Origin: Brevundimonas sp.
Lineage (GTDB): Bacteria; Pseudomonadota; Alphaproteobacteria; Caulobacterales; Caulobacteraceae
DNA length: 38,597 nucleotides
Reading direction: 5' to 3'
Assembly (NCBI RefSeq): GCF_013912065.1
Contig: NZ_JACESA010000022.1
Span: forward strand, 1 to 38,597
Shown here one piece after another: positions 16,155-22,922 of this stretch. Both the position numbers and the translations under genes were made by a program. The first letter of the stretch is position 1; the number at the start of each line of letters is the position of its first letter. The notes under the pieces were generated by a model. That model saw nothing but the letters and a program-made list of their open reading frames with translations. It did no database searches and had not been told where the DNA came from.

Positions 16155-18496
16155 TGCCCCAACTCCTCCTCGAAATCTTCTCCGAAGAAATCCCCGCCCA
16201 GATGCAGCAGGGCGCCGCGCGCGACCTGGAGCGGATGGCGTCCGATCGTCTGAAGGCCGCCGGCCTGACCTGGGACGCCCTGACCACCTATGCCGGTCCG
16301 CGCCGCCTGACCCTGGTGATCGACGGCCTGCCTGCCGCCACCCCCGACCGCGAGGAAGAGGTCAAAGGCCCGCGCGCCTCGGCGCCGGAACAGGCGCTGG
16401 AAGGCTTCCTGCGCAAGACCGGCCTGACGCGCGAGCAACTGACCGAGCGCGACGGCGTCCTCTACGCCGTCCTGTCGTCCAAGGGCCGGGCCACCACCGA
16501 CCTGGTCGCCGAGACGGTGGACCAGATCATCCGCAACTTCCCCTGGCCCAAGTCGATGCGCTGGGGCTCGGGCGCCCTGCGCTGGGTCCGCCCGATCAAA
16601 CGCATCCTGTGCATCTTCGACGGCCATGTCGTGCCGTTCGAGATCGATGGAATCCAGTCGGACGCGATCACCGAAGGCCATCGTTTCCTCGGCTCGGGCC
16701 AGCTGCTGAAGGTCAGCGACTTCGTCGACTACCGCACCCAGCTGGAGAAGAATTTCGTCCTGATCGACGTCGCCGACCGCAAGCTGCGCATTCTGGAACA
16801 GGCCCAGGCCGCCTGCGCCGCGCGCGGCCTGGTCCTGGTCGACGACGACGGCCTGCTGGACGAGGTGGCGGGTCTCGCCGAATGGCCGACCCCGATCCTG
16901 GGCGACATGGACCCGCAGTTCCTGGCCCTGCCGCCGGAAGTCGTGCGCCTGTCGATGAAGGTGCACCAGAAATATTTCGCCGTCCGTGATCCTGCGCACG
17001 AAGGCCTGGCGCCCAACTTCCTGGTCGTCGCCAATGTCGAGGCGACCGACGGCGGCAAGGCCCTGGCCGCCGGCAACAGCCGCGTCCTGTCCGCCCGCCT
17101 GAACGACGCCCGCTTCTTCTGGGACGAGGACCAGAAGGTCGGCTTCGACGCCTGGAACAAGAAACTCACGGGCGTCACCTTCCACGCCAAACTGGGCACA
17201 TTGGCTGAGCGCGTCGAGCGCATCGCCGCGCTTGCCCGCGAGATCGCCCCCCTGGTCGGCGCCGACGCCGACGAAGCCGAGATGGCGGCGCGCCTGTCCA
17301 AGGCCGATCTGCTGTCGGGCATGGTCAGCGAATTCCCGGAACTGCAGGGGATCATGGGCGGCTATTACGCCCGCACCGCAACGAACTTCCCCACCCGGGC
17401 TTCGCTGCGCTCCGCCGTCCCTCCCCATGAAGGGGAGGGAGAATCCGCGCCCGATCCTCTCCCTCCCCTTCATGGGGAGGGACCGGGAGGCGAAGCCGAC
17501 CGCGGGTGGGGCCGTGAGCAACGCGACCGCATCGCCGACGCCATCCGCGACCATTACAAGCCCCAAGGCCCCGCCGACACGGTCCCGACCGCGCCCGTCA
17601 CGGTCGCCGTCGCCCTGGCCGACAAGCTGGACACCCTGGTCGGCTTCTTCGCCATCGACGAGAAGCCCACGGGCTCGAAGGACCCGTTCGCGCTGCGGAG
17701 AGCGGCGCTGGGTGTGATCCGGTTGGTGCTGGAGAACGAAGTTCGTTTCGATTCAAGTCAAACAGTTAGTCTGGCTTTGGCACGGCACATGCCAAAACTG
17801 CATTTAGATCGACGTATCGCCGCGACCACTAAAGCCTTTGAGGCAACCTCTTCAAAAAAACTGAAAGGTAATGTCGAGGAGTTTCATTCGCTTATTACAT
17901 CGATGGCGCAGGCTGGCAGCTTTACAAAGCTGACGGAGGACAAAGAGTTCGTTGGTGAAATTGCTCATATCATCAATGATATTGTGGCCTTCTTCGCCGA
18001 CCGTCTAACAGTCCTCTTGCGCGACCGGGGCCAACGCCACGACCTCGTCGCCGCCGTCTTCGCCCTGGGCGACGACGACCTCGTCCGCATCGTGCGCCGG
18101 GTCGAGGCCCTGGCCGCCTTCCTCGCCACCGACGACGGGGCCAATCTGCTGGCCGGCTACAAGCGCGCCTCCAACATCCTCCGCGCCGAGGAGAAGAAGG
18201 GGCCGCTCCCGACCGGCATGGTCCGGACCGGCCTGCCGAACCAGCCCGAGCCCGAAACCGTCCTGGCCTTCGCCGTCGGCGCCGCCCGCACCGCCGTCGA
18301 GATCGCGCTGGAAACCGAGGATTTCGCCGCCGCCATGACGGCCCTGGCCGCCCTTCGCGCCCCGGTGGACGCCTTCTTCGACGGCGTCCTGGTCAATTCC
18401 GACGTGCCGGAGGAACGCGACAACCGCCTGAAACTGCTGGGCCAGGTGCGGGACGTCATGGGTCAGGTCGCCGACTTCGGCCAGATCGCGGGCTAG
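16154..18496 (+). CDS. glyS: Glycyl-tRNA synthetase beta subunit with two insertions
   Basis: 780 residues, against about 690 in E. coli. The normal parts are clear: [15 protein letters not shown] at the start, FPWPKSMRWGSG, DPFALRRAALGVIRLVLEN and the C-terminal tRNA-binding region. Two extra blocks are present. Residues about 412-453 are encoded by a palindromic repeat element (17389-17511) lying in frame between GGYYAR and IADAIRDHYKP. Residues about 531-614 are encoded by an AT-richer stretch (about 46% GC by hand count over 17761-18000) and contain around 50 more residues than E. coli has between LVLEN and the FFADRL helix. The frame stays open throughout, so the gene is probably functional. 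It pairs with GlyQ and is translationally coupled to it. Confidence 0.95.
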   Translation: MPQLLLEIFSEEIPAQMQQGAARDLERMASDRLKAAGLTWDALTTYAGPRRLTLVIDGLPAATPDREEEVKGPRASAPEQALEGFLRKTGLTREQLTERDGVLYAVLSSKGRATTDLVAETVDQIIRNFPWPKSMRWGSGALRWVRPIKRILCIFDGHVVPFEIDGIQSDAITEGHRFLGSGQLLKVSDFVDYRTQLEKNFVLIDVADRKLRILEQAQAACAARGLVLVDDDGLLDEVAGLAEWPTPILGDMDPQFLALPPEVVRLSMKVHQKYFAVRDPAHEGLAPNFLVVANVEATDGGKALAAGNSRVLSARLNDARFFWDEDQKVGFDAWNKKLTGVTFHAKLGTLAERVERIAALAREIAPLVGADADEAEMAARLSKADLLSGMVSEFPELQGIMGGYYARTATNFPTRASLRSAVPPHEGEGESAPDPLPPLHGEGPGGEADRGWGREQRDRIADAIRDHYKPQGPADTVPTAPVTVAVALADKLDTLVGFFAIDEKPTGSKDPFALRRAALGVIRLVLENEVRFDSSQTVSLALARHMPKLHLDRRIAATTKAFEATSSKKLKGNVEEFHSLITSMAQAGSFTKLTEDKEFVGEIAHIINDIVAFFADRLTVLLRDRGQRHDLVAAVFALGDDDLVRIVRRVEALAAFLATDDGANLLAGYKRASNILRAEEKKGPLPTGMVRTGLPNQPEPETVLAFAVGAARTAVEIALETEDFAAAMTALAALRAPVDAFFDGVLVNSDVPEERDNRLKLLGQVRDVMGQVADFGQIAG
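17389..17511. repeat. In-frame palindromic element inside glyS
   Basis: A 123-bp (41-codon) imperfect palindrome inside the coding sequence. Its core is a perfect 25-bp inverted repeat, 17418-17442 against 17458-17482, built from CCTCCCC and ATGAAGGGGAGGG. The outer ends, CCCCACCC at 17389 and GGGTGGGG at 17504, also pair. The core resembles the intergenic repeats that begin right after glyS and recur near 33282. It adds a Pro/Gly/Glu-rich loop to the protein without shifting the frame. Confidence 0.88.
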
Positions 18497-18581
18497 AACC
18501 CCTCCGTCTCTCCGCTGCGCGTCGATCCACCTCCCCATTTCATGGGGAGGAGACGTGTACGTCAAGTTGTATGATGACGCC
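18497..18581. repeat. Partial dispersed repeat after glyS
   Basis: Immediately after the glyS stop comes a shorter member of the repeat family, beginning with AACCCCTCCGTCTC, continuing CTCCGCTGCGCGTCGATCC and ending with a CCTCCCCAT/ATGGGGAGG hairpin. The same order of blocks, on the other strand, is seen at 33282-33349. It may double as the glyQS terminator. Confidence 0.7.
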
Positions 18582-18930
18582 CGCCGCCCCACCGTCTCCT
18601 CCCCGCTTCGCGGGGAGGGGGACCGCCGCGCCCCTTGCGCGGGGGTGGAGGGGTTCTTGACGTCCCACAGGCGCCGGTGATGCGGCCAAGAACCCCTCCG
18701 TCACGGCGCTGAAGAAGCGCCGCGCCACCTCCCCATGAAATGGGGAGGAGACAGACCTCGCCGCCCCACCGTCTCCTCCCCGCTTCGCGGGGAGGGGGAC
18801 CGCCGCGCCCCTTGCGCGGGGGTGGAGGGGTTCTTGACGTCCCACGGACGCCGGTGATGCGGTTAAGAACCCCACCGTCACGGCGCTGAAGGAGCGCCGC
18901 GCCACCTCCTCGCGAAGCGGGGAGGAGACA
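18582..18930. repeat. Two tandem 175-bp palindrome-rich repeats
   Basis: Copy 1 starts at 18582 and copy 2 at 18757, a period of 175 bp, and they are nearly identical by eye. Each contains a CCTCCCCGC/GCGGGGAGG hairpin with a 3-base loop, a GGGGTTCTT/AAGAACCCC long-range stem (12 bp in copy 1: 18647-18658 with 18688-18699), and an end block ACCTCC...GGAGGAGACA. Copy 2 differs mainly in its last hairpin, which uses CTCGCGAAGCGGGGAGG instead of CCCATGAAATGGGGAGG. The region is non-coding; reading frames across it are accidental. Confidence 0.85.
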
Positions 18931-19197
18931 GGGGTCCAACACTCCTAATTCTGAAACACTTCGCGTGAAAAATCAGTCGCCTGATTTCCAGAACCGCCCT
19001 TCAACCCAGCGCGTCTCCAAACGCGGTTAAACTCCCCGCGTCTGAAACCAAGGAGGCCCCGCCAAATTGCACTCTTTTGCATATTGCACCGATTTCCGGC
19101 TGTGCAGTTCAATTCCACCCCGCGCCATTTCAGACGATTCAGACTATTCAGACCCTGTTTTTTCCGCCGAGTCTGACTCGCGCCCCCAGGACCCGCC
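18931..19197 (+). promoter_or_regulatory. kpsC upstream region with short direct repeats
   Basis: This 267-bp gap is lower in GC than its surroundings. It holds three TTGCA words (19067, 19077, 19084; two of them in ATTGCAC), then three copies of TTCAGAC at a 9-bp period (19129, 19138, 19147). It also holds three GANTC sites, the target of the CcrM cell-cycle methylase in this order: GATTC 19136, GAGTC 19169, GACTC 19175. I see no convincing -35/-10 pair. The repeats look like protein-binding sites controlling the gene downstream. Confidence 0.5.
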
Positions 19198-21264
19198 TTG
19201 ACCCCAGCCCCGGACACCGCCGCGAAGACCGTCGCCTGGGTCTGCGCCCCCGGCGTGCAGAAGGTCCCCTTCCTCGACGTCTTCCTGTCCGACCATGACC
19301 TGCGTCCCCTGCCGGGCGCGGAGGTTCAGGCGGTGCTGGGCTGGGGGCTGAAGCCGACGGCGGCCGTGGGGCGGCGCTGGGCGGAGAAGAACGGCCGGCC
19401 CTATGTGGCGCTGGAGGACGGCTTTCTGCGCTCGGTCGGGATCGGGGAGGCGGGGGCGGCCAGTCTCAGCCTGATCGTCGATGATCTGGGCGTCTATTAC
19501 GACGCCGCCCGCCCCAGCCGGCTGGAACGGCTGATCGTCGAGGCCGGCGACTGGTGCAACGCGGCCATGACCACCCGCGCCCGCGCCCTGATCGACCGGA
19601 TCGTGGCGGCGGGCCTGTCAAAGACCAATATGGGCGCTCCGCTGGACCCCGGCCTGCTGCGGCCCGGCCGACGGGTCCTGATCGTGGACCAGACCTTCGG
19701 CGACGCCTCCATCGGCCACGGCCTGGCGACGCAGCAGAGTTTCGATCTCATGGTCGCCGCCGCCCGCCGCGACGAGCCGGACGCCCAGTTGATCGTCAAA
19801 CGCCACCCGGCCGTGGCCGCGGGCCGGAAACGGGGCTGTATCACCGATCTGGCGGGCGTGACCCTGGTCGACGCCGACGTGCGGCCCGCCGATCTGCTGG
19901 CGGCGGTGGACGTCGTCTATTGCGTCACCTCCGCGCTCGGATTCGAGGCCCTGTTGCGCGGCCTGCCGGTCCGCTGTTTCGGCGCCCCCTTCTATTCGGG
20001 CTGGGGCCTGACGACCGACGCGGTGGACACCGGCCGGCGCGGTCTGTGCCGCACCGTCGAACAGGTCGCCGCCGCCGCCCTGATCGCCTACAGCCGCTAT
20101 GTCGATCCCGTGACCGGACGCCGGTGCGAGGCCGAACAGGCGGTCGAACGGCTGATCGCCCTGCGCGACCGGGCCGACCGTTTGGCGGGGGACTGGGCCG
20201 CCGTCGGCTTCGCCCCGGCCAAACGCCCGCCGGTGCGCCGGCTGCTGAACTCGCCCAAGGCGCGGATGCGCTATTTCATGTCGCCGTCGCGCGCCGCCGC
20301 CCATGCCGCCGCCACGAACGGCCGTCTGATCTGGTGGGCGGGCAAGGAGAGCCAGGCGGTGCGCCGGGCCGCCGCGGCCTTTACCGGCCCGACGGTCCGT
20401 ATGGAGGACGGCTTCATCCGTTCGCGCGGCCTGGGCTCCGATTTCGTCGGCGCCCTGTCGGTCGCGCTCGACGACCAGGGCGTCTACTACGACCCCTCGC
20501 GCCCGTCACGGCTGGAGACCCTGATCGAGACGACCCAGCCCACGCCGGCCCAGCGCGCTCGCGCCGCCGCCCTGCGCGAGCGGATCGTCCGGGCCGGCCT
20601 GTCGAAATACAATCTGAAGGGCCAGGCGCCGACCGACTGGCCCGTGAGCCAGACCGGGGATCGGGAAATCCTGCTGGTGGTCGGCCAGGTCGAGAACGAC
20701 AAGTCGATCCTGCTGGGCTGCGAACCCGATCTGGCCACCAATTCCGCCCTGGTCGAGGCGGCGCGCGCCGACCATCCCGACGCCTTCCTGGTCTATCGCA
20801 ACCACCCCGACGTCCTGGCCGGCAACCGTCCGGGACGGCTGGACGCCTCGGCGATGGCCTCGGTCGACGCCGTCGCCGACGGGATGGACATCATCGACTG
20901 CCTGAACGCCTGCCATCGGGTCGCCACCCTGACCTCCCTGACGGGGTTCGAGGCCCTGATGCGGGGCAGGGCGGTCTCGGTCTATGGCCGGCCCTTCTAC
21001 GCCGGCTGGGGCCTGACCGACGACCGGCTGGCGTTCCCGCGACGCACCCGCCGGGCGACCGTCGATCATCTGGTCCTGGCCGCCCTGATCCACTATCCGA
21101 TCTATGTCACGCCCCAGGGCTGGCCCTGCGAGGCCGAGGATCTGGTCCAGGCCTTGATCGACGCCCGCGACCAGCCGACGCCCCCGGCGCCGCGCGGCCA
21201 GATCCAGCGCTGGGCCGCGGGCGTCATCGCCTCTCTCGACCGCAGGCCGCCGCCGTCCTATTGA
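19198..21264 (+). CDS. kpsC: KpsC/LipB-type capsule Kdo transferase, two-domain
   Basis: 688 residues. It consists of two related halves, each with the same landmarks: LEDGFLRSVGIGEAG and LGVYYDAARPSRLE in the first, MEDGFIRSRGLGSDF and QGVYYDPSRPSRLE in the second. Each half ends with a segment like VRCFGAPFYSGWGLTTD or VSVYGRPFYAGWGLTDD. In the characterised KpsC, the two domains are retaining Kdo transferases that add alternating beta-linked Kdo residues to phosphatidylglycerol as the linker for group 2 capsules. The start is TTG at 19198, with AGGA about six bases upstream. No kpsS or ABC exporter is nearby. Kdo-linker synthesis is inferred from family membership. Confidence 0.87.
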   Translation: MTPAPDTAAKTVAWVCAPGVQKVPFLDVFLSDHDLRPLPGAEVQAVLGWGLKPTAAVGRRWAEKNGRPYVALEDGFLRSVGIGEAGAASLSLIVDDLGVYYDAARPSRLERLIVEAGDWCNAAMTTRARALIDRIVAAGLSKTNMGAPLDPGLLRPGRRVLIVDQTFGDASIGHGLATQQSFDLMVAAARRDEPDAQLIVKRHPAVAAGRKRGCITDLAGVTLVDADVRPADLLAAVDVVYCVTSALGFEALLRGLPVRCFGAPFYSGWGLTTDAVDTGRRGLCRTVEQVAAAALIAYSRYVDPVTGRRCEAEQAVERLIALRDRADRLAGDWAAVGFAPAKRPPVRRLLNSPKARMRYFMSPSRAAAHAAATNGRLIWWAGKESQAVRRAAAAFTGPTVRMEDGFIRSRGLGSDFVGALSVALDDQGVYYDPSRPSRLETLIETTQPTPAQRARAAALRERIVRAGLSKYNLKGQAPTDWPVSQTGDREILLVVGQVENDKSILLGCEPDLATNSALVEAARADHPDAFLVYRNHPDVLAGNRPGRLDASAMASVDAVADGMDIIDCLNACHRVATLTSLTGFEALMRGRAVSVYGRPFYAGWGLTDDRLAFPRRTRRATVDHLVLAALIHYPIYVTPQGWPCEAEDLVQALIDARDQPTPPAPRGQIQRWAAGVIASLDRRPPPSY

Positions 21265-21335
21265 CGCGTTCTGGTAGGAAACGAACCCTCTTCAAAAACA
21301 GCCGGCCTCGAAGCCGAGCGCTAGGAAAGAAGACT

Positions 21336-22487
21336 TTGTCGCACGCCGTCATCGCCGCCACCGGCCTCTTCACCCCCGAACAGTCGGTCACCAACGCCGA
21401 ACTGGTCGACAGCTACAACGCCTGGGCCGACGGCTGGAACGCCCGCCACGCCGCCCAGATCGAGGCCGGCGAGCTTGAGGCCAAGGCCCATTCCTCGCCC
21501 GAGTTCATCGAGAAGGCGTCGGGCATCAAACAGCGGTTCGTGCTGGACAAGGCCGGGGTGATCGACCCCGAACGGATGGCGCCCAGCCTGCCGGAACGCG
21601 GCAACGAAGAGCTGTCGATCCTGGCCGAGATGGCGGTCAAGGCCGCCCGTCAGGCCATCGAGGCCTGGGGCAAGCCGGTCAGCGAGATCGGCGCCGTCCT
21701 GTGCGCCGCCTCCAACATGCAGCGCCCCTATCCCGCCATGGCCATCGAGGTGCAGCAGGCCCTGGGGATCGAGGGCTTCGCCTTCGACATGAACGTCGCC
21801 TGTTCGTCGGCCACCTTCGGCATCAAGACCGCCGCAGACTTCATCGCCGGCGGGTCGGTCAAGGCGGTGCTGATGGTCAACCCGGAGGTCTGCTCGGCCC
21901 ACCTGAACTTCACCGACCGCGACAGCCATTTCATCTTCGGCGACGTAGCCACGGCCGTGATCGTGGAGTCGTCGGACGTCGCCGGTCCGGGCGGCTGGGA
22001 CGTGCTGGGCACGCGGTTGAAGACGGTCTTCTCCAACAATATCCGCAACAATTTCGGCTTCCTGAACCGCAACGCCCGCGACACCGAACAGCTGGACTCG
22101 CCGGTCGCCGACGACAGCGTCCAGAACGACAAGCTGTTCATCCAGCAGGGCCGCAAGGTCTTCCGCGACGTGGTGCCGATGGTGTCCGACATGATCGTCG
22201 ATCACGCCGACGAACTGGGCCTCGACCCGCACGGTCTGAAGCGCCTGTGGCTGCACCAGGCCAACATCAACATGAACACCATGATCGGCAAGAAGGTGCT
22301 GGGCCGCGAGCCGTCCTCGGAAGAGAACGTCATCATCCTCGACGACTACGCCAACACCTCCTCGGCCGGCTCGATCATCGCATTCCACCTGCACAACGAC
22401 GGTTTCGCTCCCGGCGAGACCGGCCTGATCTGCAGCTTCGGCGCCGGTTATTCGGCGGGCACGGTGTTCGTCAGAAAGCGGAGCTGA
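21336..22487 (+). CDS. Beta-ketoacyl-ACP synthase III family enzyme
   Basis: 383 residues, about 60 longer than E. coli FabH. The thiolase-fold catalytic triad is visible: Cys156 in MNVACSSATFG, His307 in WLHQANINMN and Asn340 in DDYANTSSAGS. The C-terminal GLICSFGAGYSAGTVFV is typical of the family. The extra length is partly an Ala/Glu-rich segment at residues 28-58 (NAWADGWNARHAAQIEAGEL), which would sit near the substrate entrance. It joins acyl groups to malonyl-ACP, either in fatty acid initiation or in making a special lipid. The start is TTG at 21336 with AGGAAAGA upstream. It lies 72 bases after kpsC on the same strand; a shared role in a lipid-anchored glycan is possible but unproven. 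Confidence 0.88.
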   Translation: MSHAVIAATGLFTPEQSVTNAELVDSYNAWADGWNARHAAQIEAGELEAKAHSSPEFIEKASGIKQRFVLDKAGVIDPERMAPSLPERGNEELSILAEMAVKAARQAIEAWGKPVSEIGAVLCAASNMQRPYPAMAIEVQQALGIEGFAFDMNVACSSATFGIKTAADFIAGGSVKAVLMVNPEVCSAHLNFTDRDSHFIFGDVATAVIVESSDVAGPGGWDVLGTRLKTVFSNNIRNNFGFLNRNARDTEQLDSPVADDSVQNDKLFIQQGRKVFRDVVPMVSDMIVDHADELGLDPHGLKRLWLHQANINMNTMIGKKVLGREPSSEENVIILDDYANTSSAGSIIAFHLHNDGFAPGETGLICSFGAGYSAGTVFVRKRS

Positions 22488-22622
22488 GTCCGAGAACTGA
22501 AACCTTTGACCGGCGTTACGCCAGGTTAATCCTGATCTGGGATGATAATTGCCTTGGCTAAGCTTGAATCCCTCACCGGATTTTGCGACGCCTTTGATTG
22601 TCGAGAACAGGGGAGTTCCCAG

Positions 22623-22883
22623 ATGGCTCAGACGACACCGAAAACGGTGCTGGAAAGCCTGGCCCAGGATATCGCCGCCGTGCTCAAGAGCATGGGCGGT
22701 TCGGCCCACCAGAACCTGGTCGTGGATTGCGTTGCGGCCCTGAAGAGGCAGCGCGGCGAGGCGGTGAACCCGCCCGACCTGCGCCAGATGATCATCGAGA
22801 CCTTCGAACAGTACCGCGACTGGTTCGTGCGCCCCTTCGGCGAAGGCTCCCAGCGCTGGGCCCTGGCGGGCGACTTCGCCTGA
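22623..22883 (+). CDS. Conserved-looking small protein, 86 residues, unknown
   Basis: The ATG at 22623 follows an AGGGGAG ribosome site. The 86-residue product is soluble and mixed alpha in character: LESLAQDIAAVLKSMGGSAHQ, then VVDCVAALKRQRGEAV, then DLRQMIIETFEQYRDWF. The first two-thirds could form a small helical or winged-helix bundle, but there is no motif I can name. It is convergent with ppdK across a strong GC hairpin. In-frame ATG 22542 is further upstream but lacks a ribosome site. Confidence 0.7.
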   Translation: MAQTTPKTVLESLAQDIAAVLKSMGGSAHQNLVVDCVAALKRQRGEAVNPPDLRQMIIETFEQYRDWFVRPFGEGSQRWALAGDFA

Positions 22884-22890
22884 ACCGGAA

Positions 22891-22911
22891 GGGCGGCGCG
22901 CGGCGCCGCCC
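22891..22911. terminator. GC-rich hairpin between convergent genes
   Basis: GGGCGGCGC (22891-22899) pairs perfectly with GCGCCGCCC (22903-22911) around a 3-base loop, followed on the plus strand by CCTTT. It probably terminates both the 86-residue gene and ppdK, although the T run is short. Confidence 0.6.
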
Positions 22912-22922
22912 CCTTTGACCGG

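Noticed and set aside
17389-18010. glyS as a broken or frameshifted gene
   Set aside because: The reading frame is continuous through both insertions, conserved sequence resumes on each side, and the total added length is a multiple of three.
18582-18930. Possible CRISPR array
   Set aside because: The repeat is 175 bp with only two copies and no unique spacers of regular length, and no cas genes lie in the window.
18540-18942. Two overlapping minus-strand open frames of 121 and 126 codons with an internal repeat
   Set aside because: They follow the tandem palindromic repeats exactly, repeat the same peptide twice, lack ribosome sites and have Pro/Arg/Gly-rich low-complexity composition. They are accidental frames in non-coding repeats.
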